Below are positions 36,549-44,852 of a stretch of 51,536 nt of DNA, piece after piece. The notes below the pieces were generated by a model. The model was not told the origin of the DNA. It was given only the letters and a program-made list of their open reading frames with translations, and ran no database searches. The stretch's first letter is position 1. Every line of letters starts with the position of its first letter. A program made the position numbers and the translations under genes. The stretch is from Pseudomonadota bacterium (GTDB taxonomy: Bacteria; Pseudomonadota; Gammaproteobacteria; Burkholderiales; Burkholderiaceae_C), in contig JAUNUR010000017.1 of the NCBI GenBank assembly GCA_030538085.1, positions 1-51,536 of the forward strand, in the 5' to 3' direction.

Positions 36549-37577
36549 ATGAAAGCCGCTGTCCTCACCGCCTTTGCCGAACCCCTGGCCCTGCAAGACG
36601 TGCCGCGCCCCACGCCGGGGCCGGACGACGTGCTGCTGCAAGTGCTGGCCTGCGGCGTGTGCCACTCCGACCTGCACGTGACCGACGGCGACCAGCCGGC
36701 GCTGAAGGCCGCCACCAAACCCAGCCTGATTCCCGGTCATGAAGTGGTGGGCCGCGTGGTCGAGTGCGGCGCCAACGTCACCGACCTGAAAGTGGGCGAC
36801 CGCGTGGGCGTTGCCTGGAACCACAGCACCTGCGGCCAGTGCGAGCCCTGTCTGCAAGGGCTGGAAAACCTGTGCCGCCGCGCCGTCATCACCGGCGTAA
36901 TGGTCGATGGCGGCTACGCCGAATACATGGTGGCGCGCGCCAGCCACGCGCTGCCCATTCCCGACGCACTGAGCGCCGAAGAAGCCGCGCCGCTGTTCTG
37001 CGCCGGCCTCACGGTGTACCGCGCCATGAAGCGTGCCCAGGTGCGCGCCGGCCAGCGCGTGGCGGTGTTCGGCATTGGTGGCCTGGGCCACCTGGCGGTG
37101 CAGATGGTGAAAGCCTGGGGCGCCACCGCGATCGCGCTCGACGTGGATGCCGACAAGCTGGCGCTGGCGCGCGAGCTGGGCGCCACCGAAACCTACACCG
37201 CCAACAGCTCCGACGAGCTGAAGGCGCTGCGCAAGGCCGGCAACGCCGACGTCGCCATCGTCACCTCGGCCGCCAAGCCCGCCTACGACACCGCCCTGCG
37301 CGCGCTGCGCCCCGGTGGCACGGTGGCCGTGGTGGGCCTGCCCAGCGAGCCGCTCAGCTTCTCGGCGCTGGCGCTGGTGGGGCTGGAGGCCAACATCGTC
37401 GCCGCCTCGGTCGGCACGCGCGAGGATATGCGCGCCGTGCTCGACATGGCCGCGCAAGGCCAGTTGCGCTGCCTTACCGAGACGCAGCCGTTGGAAGAAG
37501 TCAACGCCGTGTTCGAGCGCATGCGCCGCGGCCACATTCAGGGCCGCGTGGTGCTGCGCTGCTGCGCGGCGCACTGA
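36549..37577 (+). CDS. adhP: Zinc-dependent alcohol dehydrogenase, AdhP type
   Basis: A 342-residue medium-chain alcohol dehydrogenase with both zinc sites. The catalytic site is Cys38 in ACGVCHSD with His64-Glu65 in PGHEVVG. The structural site is Cys95, Cys98, Cys101 and Cys109 (CGQCEPCLQGLENLC). The Rossmann motif is VFGIGGLGHLAVQ. Such enzymes interconvert primary alcohols and aldehydes with NAD. The ATG at 36549 has a GGAG site six bases upstream; the ATG at 36537 is less likely. It stands alone, bracketed by two inverted copies of a ~78-bp repeat. It differs from the dehydrogenase at 18886, which lacks the structural zinc site. Confidence 0.94.
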   Translation: MKAAVLTAFAEPLALQDVPRPTPGPDDVLLQVLACGVCHSDLHVTDGDQPALKAATKPSLIPGHEVVGRVVECGANVTDLKVGDRVGVAWNHSTCGQCEPCLQGLENLCRRAVITGVMVDGGYAEYMVARASHALPIPDALSAEEAAPLFCAGLTVYRAMKRAQVRAGQRVAVFGIGGLGHLAVQMVKAWGATAIALDVDADKLALARELGATETYTANSSDELKALRKAGNADVAIVTSAAKPAYDTALRALRPGGTVAVVGLPSEPLSFSALALVGLEANIVAASVGTREDMRAVLDMAAQGQLRCLTETQPLEEVNAVFERMRRGHIQGRVVLRCCAAH

Positions 37578-37682
37578 CGGCGCCACGGGCGCAGGCCTGC
37601 CTGTCCACCGCCTGCTCCCCTCGCCTCTTGACCAGCAGGCCCGAACAAAGCCCGCCCCCGTACCGCGATAGGGGGCCAAAAA

Positions 37683-37760
37683 TCCAGACGGCGTGTGCAA
37701 GCAAACATGGATCCCGGCCTTCGCCGCCGGGATGACGGTGATTGACGCCTTGAAGTGGAA
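37683..37760 (-). repeat. Right arm of the inverted repeat pair around the ADH gene
   Basis: The complement of 36281-36358 at roughly 85% by eye, ending ATTGACGCCTTGAAGTGGAA. It contains its own small CGGCCTTCGCCGCCGG hairpin. The two arms enclose about 1.3 kb with the adhP-like gene only. Confidence 0.7.
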
Positions 37761-37840
37761 ATGGAATCACGCAGCCCTTTGGGGCGCTGCTTTGCGGGCA
37801 GCCCGCTCGCACGAGAGCGCTCCACCACGCCACATTGAAC

Positions 37841-38073
37841 CTAGAAACGGCAGTTGACCGCTTGCCATCCTTGGGCAATCCGCATGAACGCTGACTTTCA
37901 CAGCTTCGATCACATTCACCTGTTGGGTGAGCGCGCTATGCACCCGATCGCACCGCGCTGGGCGTGCCATGCCGCGTTGCTCGTCCTTGCAGGCACGAGC
38001 CTGCCGCGTCCTCGCGTCTTGCCTGGCACGCCCATCACGGCACGCTCGGGCGCATCCAACTGCCGTTTCTAGG
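37841..38073 (+). mobile_element. MITE-like element, copy 1
   Basis: A 233-bp element with 17-bp perfect terminal inverted repeats (CCTAGAAACGGCAGTTG and its complement). It is flanked on both sides by TTGAA, a possible 5-bp target duplication. A second copy about 95% identical is at 46747-46980. There is no transposase, and the 72-codon open frame inside is not convincing. It ends 43 bp before the marC start codon. Confidence 0.8.
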
Positions 38074-38116
38074 TTGAAGAACTGGCAAGTCGCTTTCTTT
38101 CGAATCAATAGCCGCC

Positions 38117-38791
38117 ATGGACTTTTTCGCTCTGCTGCTCGCCTTTGGCAAAAGCCTGCTGTTCGCGCTGGCGGCGGTGCTGCCCATCCTCAACCCGCCC
38201 GCGGCGGCGCCCGTGTTCGTCACCCTCACGCGCACGCTGGAAAGCGACACGCGCACCCTGCTGGCGCGGCGCATCGGGCAGTACGTGTTCTTCATGCTGG
38301 CGGCGGCCATGCTGGTGGGCACCTACGTGCTGAACTTCTTCGGCATCTCGCTGCCCATCGTGCGCGTGGCCGGTGGGCTCATCGTGGCCTCCACCGCCTG
38401 GCGCATGCTGCACACGCAACACGTCAGCAGCGATGAGAAGACGCAGATGGCGCAGTCGCTGACCGACGACAACGTGCGCATCCAGGCCTTTTACCCGATG
38501 ACCTTTCCGCTCACCTGCGGGCCGGGGTCGATAGCCGCCGCCATCACGGTGGGCGCGGCGCTGCACAGTCAGCGCGTGCCCGAATCGCTGGCCAACTTCG
38601 CCGGAGGGCTGGCCGCCACCGTGCTGATCAGCGTGCTGGTGTTCCTGACCTTCCGCTACGCTGACCGCCTGCTGCGCCCGTTGGGCGAGGTGGGGCTGGT
38701 GGTATTTCTGCGCCTGTCGGCCTTCATCCTGCTGTGCGTGGGCGTGCAAATCATCTGGAATGGGGCGCAGGAGCTGGTGCGTTCGTTGTGA
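38117..38791 (+). CDS. MarC-family integral membrane protein
   Basis: A 224-residue inner-membrane protein with about six hydrophobic helices. The family segments are visible: FALAAVLPILNPPAAAPVFV near the N-terminus, FGISLPIVRVAGGLIVASTA, and PMTFPLTCGPGSIAAAITVG. MarC was once linked to multiple antibiotic resistance, but that role was not supported and the function is unknown; transport of small metabolites has been proposed. It stands alone, directly downstream of a MITE-like element that may supply or disturb its promoter. Confidence 0.93.
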   Translation: MDFFALLLAFGKSLLFALAAVLPILNPPAAAPVFVTLTRTLESDTRTLLARRIGQYVFFMLAAAMLVGTYVLNFFGISLPIVRVAGGLIVASTAWRMLHTQHVSSDEKTQMAQSLTDDNVRIQAFYPMTFPLTCGPGSIAAAITVGAALHSQRVPESLANFAGGLAATVLISVLVFLTFRYADRLLRPLGEVGLVVFLRLSAFILLCVGVQIIWNGAQELVRSL

Positions 38792-39038
38792 GCGTGGAAG
38801 GTCGTGCTTTAGCTTGTCCCAACCGGCGATCTCAACTCCGCAGTGCAACACCCTCGCCTGAGGTCAGTTGTCCAGATGAAATCACGATACACGCAATTGC
38901 AGTGCGCAAGTGCGCAAGTGCGCATCACGCTGGCTTCACTGCACCAGCATGGTTGGAGCCGAATAACGGAGAATAACGGGGTCAGATCAAATATTTCAAT
39001 CGCCTTCTCGCAGCCCAACTCAGGCACCCCGCAGCAAC
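38792..39038. other. Intergenic stretch with short tandem octamers
   Basis: There is no gene. GTGCGCAA is repeated two and nearly three times at 38902-38925. GAATAACGGA-GAATAACGGGGTCAG follows at 38961-38985, a sequence style I associate with the edges of REP-associated tyrosine transposase genes, so this may be a deletion scar. No transposase remnant is seen. Confidence 0.4.
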
Positions 39039-39860
39039 TCACTCCCCATCCCCACCCAGCATCCCGCCCAGCAACGTGCCGCCGCCAAAGCCGCCCAGCA
39101 GCGATCCCTCGCCACGCCCGCCGCCCCCCGCTTGCGGCGCGGCGGCGAACACGCGGCTGGCCAGGCGGCTGAAGGGCAGCGTCTGCAGCCACACGGTGCC
39201 GGGGCCAGCCAGCTTGGCGAAAAACAGGCCTTCGCCACCGAACAACGCGGTCTTCACCTTGCCAACGTATTCGATGTCGAAGTTGACCTGCGCGGTGTAG
39301 GCAACTACGCAGCCGGTGTCCACGCGCAGCACCTCGCCGGCTTGCAGCTCGCGCCGGATCAGGGTGCCGCCGGCGTGGATGAAGGCCATGCCGTCGCCGT
39401 CGAGCCGTTGCATGATGAACCCTTCGCCGCCGAAGAAACCCACGCCCAACTTGCGCTGAAAGGCGATGCCCAGCGCCACGCCGCGCGCGGCACACAGGAA
39501 GGCGTCCTTCTGGCAGATCAGCGTGCCGCCCAGCCGGGCCAGGTCGGCGGCGATGATCTTGCCGGGGTACGGCGCCGCGAAGCCCACCTTGCGCTTGCCG
39601 CGCGCGGCGTTGGTGTAGACGGTGGTGAACAGCGATTCGCCGGTGACCAGGCGCTTGCCGGCGCCCAGCAGCTTGCCCATGAGTCCGCCCTGCGCGTTGC
39701 CGCCACGGCCATCACCGAAGACGGTGTCCATGGTGACGCCGTCTTCCATGAACAGCATGCTGCCGGCTTCGCCGATGGCGGCCTCGGCGGGGTCCAGTTC
39801 GATCTCGACGTACTGCATGTCGTCGCCGAAAATCTGGTAGTCGATCACGTCCATGGTCAT
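39039..39860 (-). CDS. TIGR00266/AIM24-family protein
   Basis: A 273-residue protein of the AIM24-like family, built from repeated beta-strands. Family features include [20 protein letters not shown], the [10 protein letters not shown] segment, [11 protein letters not shown], and the glycine-rich [13 protein letters not shown] and [20 protein letters not shown] motifs. The last ~35 residues are almost pure Gly with a few hydrophobics ([15 protein letters not shown]). The function of bacterial members is not established; the mitochondrial relative affects membrane organisation. Met at 39860 or at 39854 could be the start. A composite repeat begins 18 bp upstream. Confidence 0.9.
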   Translation of the reverse strand: MTMDVIDYQIFGDDMQYVEIELDPAEAAIGEAGSMLFMEDGVTMDTVFGDGRGGNAQGGLMGKLLGAGKRLVTGESLFTTVYTNAARGKRKVGFAAPYPGKIIAADLARLGGTLICQKDAFLCAARGVALGIAFQRKLGVGFFGGEGFIMQRLDGDGMAFIHAGGTLIRRELQAGEVLRVDTGCVVAYTAQVNFDIEYVGKVKTALFGGEGLFFAKLAGPGTVWLQTLPFSRLASRVFAAAPQAGGGGRGEGSLLGGFGGGTLLGGMLGGDGE

Positions 39861-39878
39861 GGTGTTGCTCCATTCAAC

Positions 39879-40159
39879 CTATTGATGTTTTCAATAATCA
39901 CGACAGCACGGGCCATCAAAAAAACCCTCATATCCCCTCGTCATTGCGGCGAAGGCCGCAATCCATGGAGCGTCACCTTGACACGGCATTCACCCGCGGA
40001 CACCGTGTGGATTGCGGCCTTCGCCGCAATGACGGAATGAGGTGAAGGCATTACATAGGCTTGTCCTGAATGACGAAACTCTCTCAAGAAAACGTTTTGT
40101 AAGTCATTGATTTTCTTCAGATACACCGTCCCTGCTGGCGGGGTTGGGTTGCTCAATAG
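39879..40159 (-). repeat. Composite palindromic element E, copy 1
   Basis: A 281-bp element bounded by CTATTGA and TCAATAG. The core has long inverted arms (CGTCATTGCGGCGAAGGCCG and its complement) around a ~60-bp loop. A ~75-bp side module lies on the right and ends GGGTTGGGTTGCTCAATAG. In the copy at 47920 the side module is on the left while the core keeps this orientation, so the parts have been inverted relative to each other. Confidence 0.8.
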
Positions 40160-40329
40160 AAACGGCCCTATGAAGTTTTCGCTTTTTGACATCTCCCCCT
40201 GGGGAACATGCCCGTAGGAAGTTCAAACTTCACCGTGCCGGATCAATAGGCTCAAGGGAAAGCATGCAATGCCGCATCTGCGTGGAGCGGATGCGGGCCG
40301 GGGCGCATTGTGCGCATCCACTCTGATAC
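40160..40329. other. Spacer between two repeats
   Basis: 170 bp between elements E1 and G1 with no gene. It is absent from the related cluster at 47920-48309, where the two repeats are only 9 bp apart. Confidence 0.5.
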
Positions 40330-40452
40330 CGTTGTGCGTTCACAGCGATGACAAATGATCGCGGCTGGCGCCGCATGACGAATGACGAATGACGAATGCT
40401 CCCATTGTCATTGAAGCACAGCGAAGTCATTCGTCATGCTGAAAGCCAACGC
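40330..40452 (+). repeat. Repeat G, copy 1
   Basis: Shares CGTTGTGCGTTCACAGCGAT at the start and TGAAAGCCAACGC at the end with 48212-48309. The middle holds tandem GACGAAT units (three in a row here) facing CATTGTCATTGAAG and GTCATTCGTCAT, so it is an imperfect palindrome. Confidence 0.75.
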
Positions 40453-40502
40453 ACATCAGACGCCCGCCCAGCAAGCGCCAGCAACCATCAACTCGAAGAG
40501 TG

Positions 40503-40787
40503 TCAGCGCGATTCCATCCACGCCGTCGCCACCAGCGCCAGCGGCGCCAGGCTGATGAAGACAATCACGATGCGGCGGAACACGGGGGTGGCGTCGGCCG
40601 CTTCCAGGTAGTGGTCGGCCACCAGCCAGGCCTTCCACCACACCAGCGCGGCGATCACCCAGCCCATCCAGGGCAGCACGCCGCGCTCGGCCACGGCGAT
40701 GCCGGCAGTGATCACGGTGATGATGAGCAGCGCCACCCACGCCTGGGTGGCGTTGCGCGGGCCGAGGGCGTGAATCCACCGTTTCAT
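40503..40787 (-). CDS. Cytochrome c oxidase subunit IV-like (NorF-like) small membrane protein
   Basis: A 94-residue protein with three hydrophobic helices (WVALLIITVITAGIAVAERG, WMGWVIAALVWWKAWLVADH and RIVIVFISLAPLALVATAWM). The DHYLEA motif after helix 2 is typical of the prokaryotic subunit IV family, which includes NorF. It starts 2 bp after the subunit III-like gene, so they are an operon. NorE/NorF proteins assist nitric oxide reductase in denitrifiers, but no norCB genes are in the window, so the role is inferred from family only. Confidence 0.82.
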   Translation of the reverse strand: MKRWIHALGPRNATQAWVALLIITVITAGIAVAERGVLPWMGWVIAALVWWKAWLVADHYLEAADATPVFRRIVIVFISLAPLALVATAWMESR

Positions 40788-40789
40788 GG

Positions 40790-41455
40790 TCAGACGAAGG
40801 CGTAGAACAGCGAGAACAGCATTAGCCATACGATGTCGGTGGCGTGCCAGTAGATGGCCATGGATTCGACGCCTTTCAGCTTGCCGGGCCGGTAGGCACC
40901 CTGCCACACCCGCACCAGTACCCACAGCATGCCCAGAATGCCCCAGGCCGAGTGCATGAAGTGGTTGATGGTGAGGTAGTAGTACACCGTGTAGAAGGCA
41001 TTGCCCCCCGCCACCACGCCGGCCGGCAGGTTGTGCTGGATTTCCAGCCACTTGACCACCGGGTAGCCCAGCGCGACGACGAAGGCGCTGGTCATCCACC
41101 AGCGGGCGGCGCGCTGGTCGTCGCGGCGCACGGCCAGCACGGTGCGCACCAGCAGGTAGCCGCTGGTGAGCATGATGAGGGTGATGAGCAGGCCGCCCAG
41201 CGTCCACAGCTTGGGCGCGCCCGCGCGGAAGACCTCGGGGTAGCTCCAGCGCGCTATGAAGTAGACGACGAAGAACACCGCGAATTCGACGAATTCGCAG
41301 GTGATACCCACCCACATACCGGTGTAACCGGGGCTGCCGCGGTGGCGTTCTGCTTCCGCGCCAGCGACTACGCCAGGCCCGCCTGCCCCGGCATCGCCGA
41401 GGGGCCGGGGAACGGGCGGAGAAATGGGGGGAGCGGCCAGGGTCACGGCGGCCAT
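40790..41455 (-). CDS. Cytochrome c oxidase subunit III-like (NorE-like) protein
   Basis: A 221-residue membrane protein of the haem-copper oxidase subunit III family. After a Pro-rich N-terminus come the helices typical of the family: GMWVGITCEFVEFAVFFVVY (with a conserved Glu), LGGLLITLIMLTSGYLLVRT, YYLTINHFMHSAWGILGMLW and YWHATDIVWLMLFSLFYAFV. The HATDIVWL motif near the end is characteristic. The short length and the pairing with a subunit IV-like gene favour NorE over a true oxidase subunit. The start at 41455 (MAAVTLAAPP) lies 81 bp from the next gene. Confidence 0.87.
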   Translation of the reverse strand: MAAVTLAAPPISPPVPRPLGDAGAGGPGVVAGAEAERHRGSPGYTGMWVGITCEFVEFAVFFVVYFIARWSYPEVFRAGAPKLWTLGGLLITLIMLTSGYLLVRTVLAVRRDDQRAARWWMTSAFVVALGYPVVKWLEIQHNLPAGVVAGGNAFYTVYYYLTINHFMHSAWGILGMLWVLVRVWQGAYRPGKLKGVESMAIYWHATDIVWLMLFSLFYAFV

Positions 41456-41536
41456 GCTACGGCGGCGCGGGCCGGGCGTCCTTGAATCAGTACAAGCCCA
41501 CCTCGCGCTCCGGGTTGTTGCGCTGCCGCACCGTGA

Positions 41537-42685
41537 TCAAATCATCAGCTTGCCGGCGCGGTTGAACAACACCACATCGACGTAGTTGCTGCCTTGCTGC
41601 ACGCGGTCGAAATTGACGGAGACGCCCTCCAAGTTGACGGCGCGACCATTATTCGCCAGTGCTTGCCGCACGGCCTCGCGCGTGGCGCCCGGGCCGGCGC
41701 GGCGCAGCGCGTCGACGAACATGCGCGCACTCAGATAGCCCTCCATGGTGGCCAGCGTGGGCTCGCCCAGCTTGGCGGCCTCCATGTCGGCGCGGTGCGC
41801 GCGCGCCAGTCCCACCTTGCTGGACATCGGCACCACCGAGGTGAAGATCAGTTTCTCGATCTCGGTGCCCAGCGCCTTCACGGTGCCGGCATTGGCGGTG
41901 ATCGACAGGCCCAGCAGCATGGGCGAGCCGCCGCGCTTTTGCAGTGCCTGGATGAAAGCCGCGGCCGGACCGCCCAAACCGACGACCAGCGCCTGCGGCG
42001 CGGCCTTGGCGATGGTTTCGGCAGCCGGGCCAACCTCCATGCTGGACGTGGTGGGCGTGGTGCCCAGCACGGCGGGCTGCAGCTTGTGCCGCGCCAGCGA
42101 AGCCTCGAACGAGGCCTGCATGCCCTTGCCGAACGGATCGAGCGAGTGCACCAGGCCGATGCGGTTCAGCCCCAGCTTGGCGGCGTGGTCGATCAGGCGA
42201 TCCATCTCCTGCTGATAGGTGGCGCGCATCCAGAAGACGTGCGGCACCAGCTTCTGCCGCAGCGCGGCGGTGCCGGTCAGCGGGCCGATGACGGCGGTAT
42301 CGAGCGGGGCATCTATCAGCGCCTTGGCCTGCTGGGTTCCCAGCGGGGTCAGCAGCGCCATGAGCGCCGGGTTGGCCAGCAGCTTCTGCGCGTTGGCCAG
42401 CGCTGGCTCGGGCTTGAAGCCATCGTCCAGCACCTCGTACTGCAGGGGTATGCCGTGCACGCCACCGGCCTTGTTGACGGCGGCCACGCAGGCGCGCACG
42501 CCGTTGCTCAGCCCCTCGCCCAACAAACGCTCTCCGTCGCTCAGATCCAGCGTGGAGCCGATGGCCCAGGCCTTGGGCTGCGCCCGGCCCATGCGAGGCC
42601 AGGCCAGCGAAGCGGCCACGGCGGCCGAGCCAAGCACCAGTTGACGGCGATGGACCCGCGACGGGGTGGAAAGATGGAAAGTCAT
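41537..42685 (-). CDS. Periplasmic substrate-binding protein, branched-chain amino acid type
   Basis: A 382-residue binding protein of the Peripla_BP_6 family. The N-terminus has a twin-arginine-like signal (VHRRQLVLGSAAVAASLAWP, cleavage near GRAQ), so Tat export is possible. The mature part has the typical opening WAIGSTLDLSDGERLLGEGL, followed by NGVRACVAAVNKAGGVHGIP and the VLDDGFKPEPALANAQKLL stretch. Such proteins usually feed ABC importers for amino acids, amides or aromatic acids; no permease or ATPase genes are adjacent, so this is an orphan with unknown ligand. Confidence 0.9.
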   Translation of the reverse strand: MTFHLSTPSRVHRRQLVLGSAAVAASLAWPRMGRAQPKAWAIGSTLDLSDGERLLGEGLSNGVRACVAAVNKAGGVHGIPLQYEVLDDGFKPEPALANAQKLLANPALMALLTPLGTQQAKALIDAPLDTAVIGPLTGTAALRQKLVPHVFWMRATYQQEMDRLIDHAAKLGLNRIGLVHSLDPFGKGMQASFEASLARHKLQPAVLGTTPTTSSMEVGPAAETIAKAAPQALVVGLGGPAAAFIQALQKRGGSPMLLGLSITANAGTVKALGTEIEKLIFTSVVPMSSKVGLARAHRADMEAAKLGEPTLATMEGYLSARMFVDALRRAGPGATREAVRQALANNGRAVNLEGVSVNFDRVQQGSNYVDVVLFNRAGKLMI

Positions 42686-42839
42686 ATCAATCCTTGGGTT
42701 TGAAAAGCGGAGCGCCTTGCGGCGATATGCACGCCTACTATCTCCTGATAGTCCGCTGCTGACCAGTTCGGGATAACGCGGCAGGATGAGTAATTTGCAC
42801 AGAATAGGTGAATTTGCGTGATGGGAGCGAGGGAAAACC

Positions 42840-43499
42840 TCATCCCCGAGCACGCAGCAGGCGTACCGCCTCGGGCAGCGTGTGGGCCTGGGGGGCGAAA
42901 TGGTCCACCAGCGCGCCCAGCGCCACGGCGCAGATCAGTGCGCCCAGCAGCGGTTTCCAGCTCAGGCGAATCGCGGCCAGAAGCCAGCCTTCGCGCTCCA
43001 CCCGCACCACGGTGCGTGCCGCCGTGTAAGCCAACGCCAACTCCACGGCCACGGCCAGCAGCGCCTCGGAGCCGAAGTAGAGCAGCAGCAGCCACCCCCC
43101 GCCCAGCACCGCCGCCAGCACGGCGCCGAACACGGCCAGCACCGGGATGATGACGATGGCGCCTTCATCCGCGCCACCGGCCAGCTCCAGCGCGCCCGAG
43201 GCCACATCGCCCAGTGCCGAGCCGTCGGCATCGCCCGGCTCGCAGCCACCATCGGGCCAGGGAACGTCCAGACTGCCTGGGTCGGGCACATCGCGCTCGT
43301 CCTCATGCACCAGCATGCCGGCCCAAATGCGCAACAGCAGCAAATAAGCCAGATACCCCGCGCCCAGCGCCAGCGCGTAGCGCACGGCCAGCGAATCGAC
43401 GCCGCCATGGCGCAGCAGCGCCGACACGCCCCACATGACAAGCAGCGTGATCAACCCCATCAGCCAGCCGTGCAGCCACAGCGCGTGGCGGCGGCGCAA
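42840..43499 (-). CDS. Hypothetical membrane protein, start uncertain
   Basis: A protein of about 210-225 residues with a basic N-terminus (LRRRHALWLHGWLMGLITLL) and about five hydrophobic helices. A polar Asp/Gly-rich loop in the middle (DERDVPDPGSLDVPWPDGG) is followed by DVASGALELAGGADEGAIVI. I do not recognise a family. No good start was found: the frame stays open upstream into the palindromic repeat at 43573-43739, TTG at 43499 and ATG at 43460 are possible, and neither has a clear ribosome site. The coding-like sequence reaches at least RVEKDALIRH near 43520, so the repeat may have inserted at or just before the original start. Confidence 0.6.
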   Translation of the reverse strand: MRRRHALWLHGWLMGLITLLVMWGVSALLRHGGVDSLAVRYALALGAGYLAYLLLLRIWAGMLVHEDERDVPDPGSLDVPWPDGGCEPGDADGSALGDVASGALELAGGADEGAIVIIPVLAVFGAVLAAVLGGGWLLLLYFGSEALLAVAVELALAYTAARTVVRVEREGWLLAAIRLSWKPLLGALICAVALGALVDHFAPQAHTLPEAVRLLRARG

Positions 43500-43572
43500 G
43501 TGGCGGATCAGGGCATCCTTTTCAACCCGGACGCTTCTGAAATTGGAGCGCCTGGCCCTTGTTCGGCGAGTG

Positions 43573-43739
43573 CTAGTACACCGACACGGAGATTTCGAAA
43601 CGTGAAAGCGCGCCTTCGCCCCGATGGCGGCGTTGCACATCCTCGCGATACCACCCGGTATCGCTACGGTGTGCGCCTTGCCCTCGGGCCGAATCCATCA
43701 CTTTCACCATGTTCCGAAATCTCCGTGTCGGCGTACTAG
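43573..43739. repeat. Palindromic ~165-bp repeat, copy B
   Basis: A 167-bp element with about 25 bp of terminal inverted repeat (CTAGTACACCGACACGGAG against the complement CTCCGTGTCGGCGTACTAG). Its core is nearly the same as that of copy A at 7314-7477, including the GATACC-ACCC-GGTATC hairpin, but its terminal repeats are unrelated to those of A and C. It lies between alr and the hypothetical membrane protein. Confidence 0.85.
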
Positions 43740-43754
43740 ATGCCGAATCGGCAC

Positions 43755-44852
43755 TCATTCATCAACCTCGACCGGCACCCGCCGCGCCAGCGCGCACATC
43801 AGCTCGTAGCCCACGGTGCCGGCGGCGTGCGCCACTTCGTCGATGGGCAACACGGCGCCACCGCTTGCGCGGCCCCACAGGGTGACCTCACTGCCCAGGC
43901 GCGCATCAGGCACGGGTGTCAGGTCAACCACCAGCATGTCCATGCTCACCCGCCCCAGCGTGCGCGTGCGCACGCCATCCACCAGCACCGGCGTGCCGGT
44001 GGGCGCGTGGCGCGGGTAGCCGTCGGCATAGCCGCAGGCGGCCACGCCCACGCGCATCGGCGCATCGGCGGTGAAGATCGAGCCATAGCCGATGCTGGCG
44101 CCCGCTGGCAGGTCGTTGATTGCTATTAATTTAGAACTTAACGTCATCGTGGGCTGCAACCCCCAGTGCGCCATGCCGTGCGCCGGAAAGTCGGGCGACG
44201 AGCCGTAGACCGCGATGCCGGGGCGCACCCAGTCGCCGCGCACGGCGGCGTCCTGCGCGTGGCGCAGGGTGGCGGCGCTGTTGCACGCGCTGCGTTCGCC
44301 GGCCAGGCCGTCGGTGGCGTGCTGGAAAGCGTGCCACTGGGCCGCGATGCCCTTGTCGCCATCGGCATCGCTGAAATGCGTCATCAGCGAAATTTCATCC
44401 ACCTGCGGCAGCGCCTGCAGCCGCGCATAGGCGGCGCGAAAGCGCTCGGGCGCGAAGCCCAGGCGGTTCATGCCCGAGTTCATCTTCAGGAACACGCGGT
44501 GCGGCTGGTGCGTCTTGTGGGTGGCCAGCCAGTCGATCTGCTCGTCGCAATGCACGGCGTGCCACAGGTTCAGGCGCGAGCACAGCTCCAGATCGCGCGG
44601 CTCGAACACGCCCTCCAGCAGCAGGATGGGGCCGCGCCAGCTTAAGGTCCGCACGCGCTGCGCCTCGTCCAGATCCAGCAGCGCGAAGCCGTCGGCGCCG
44701 CGCAGGCCGTCGAAGGCGCGCTCGATGCCATGCCCGTAGGCATTGGCCTTGACGATGGCCCACACCCGCGCGCCCGGCGCGGCCCCCCGCATCCGCGTCA
44801 GGTTGTGGCGCAGCGCGGCGGTGTGGATGGTGGCGTGAATCGGGCGGGGCAT
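43755..44852 (-). CDS. alr: Alanine racemase
   Basis: Converts L-alanine to D-alanine for peptidoglycan with pyridoxal phosphate. The 365-residue product has the PLP lysine at residue 35 ([11 protein letters not shown]) and the catalytic tyrosine in [11 protein letters not shown]. Other family segments are [24 protein letters not shown] and [12 protein letters not shown]. Both catalytic bases are present. The start at 44852 ([10 protein letters not shown]) gives the usual length. It stands alone, with a palindromic repeat immediately downstream. A short AT-rich patch near 44123-44140 within the gene is notable but keeps the frame. Confidence 0.96.
   Translation of the reverse strand: MPRPIHATIHTAALRHNLTRMRGAAPGARVWAIVKANAYGHGIERAFDGLRGADGFALLDLDEAQRVRTLSWRGPILLLEGVFEPRDLELCSRLNLWHAVHCDEQIDWLATHKTHQPHRVFLKMNSGMNRLGFAPERFRAAYARLQALPQVDEISLMTHFSDADGDKGIAAQWHAFQHATDGLAGERSACNSAATLRHAQDAAVRGDWVRPGIAVYGSSPDFPAHGMAHWGLQPTMTLSSKLIAINDLPAGASIGYGSIFTADAPMRVGVAACGYADGYPRHAPTGTPVLVDGVRTRTLGRVSMDMLVVDLTPVPDARLGSEVTLWGRASGGAVLPIDEVAHAAGTVGYELMCALARRVPVEVDE

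Noticed and set aside
37854-38072. 72-codon frame inside MITE-like copy 1 (also 46761-46979)
   Set aside because: It is open in both copies, but starts and ends in the terminal repeats, lacks a ribosome site and shows several amino acid changes among only about ten base differences; more likely a by-product of base composition.
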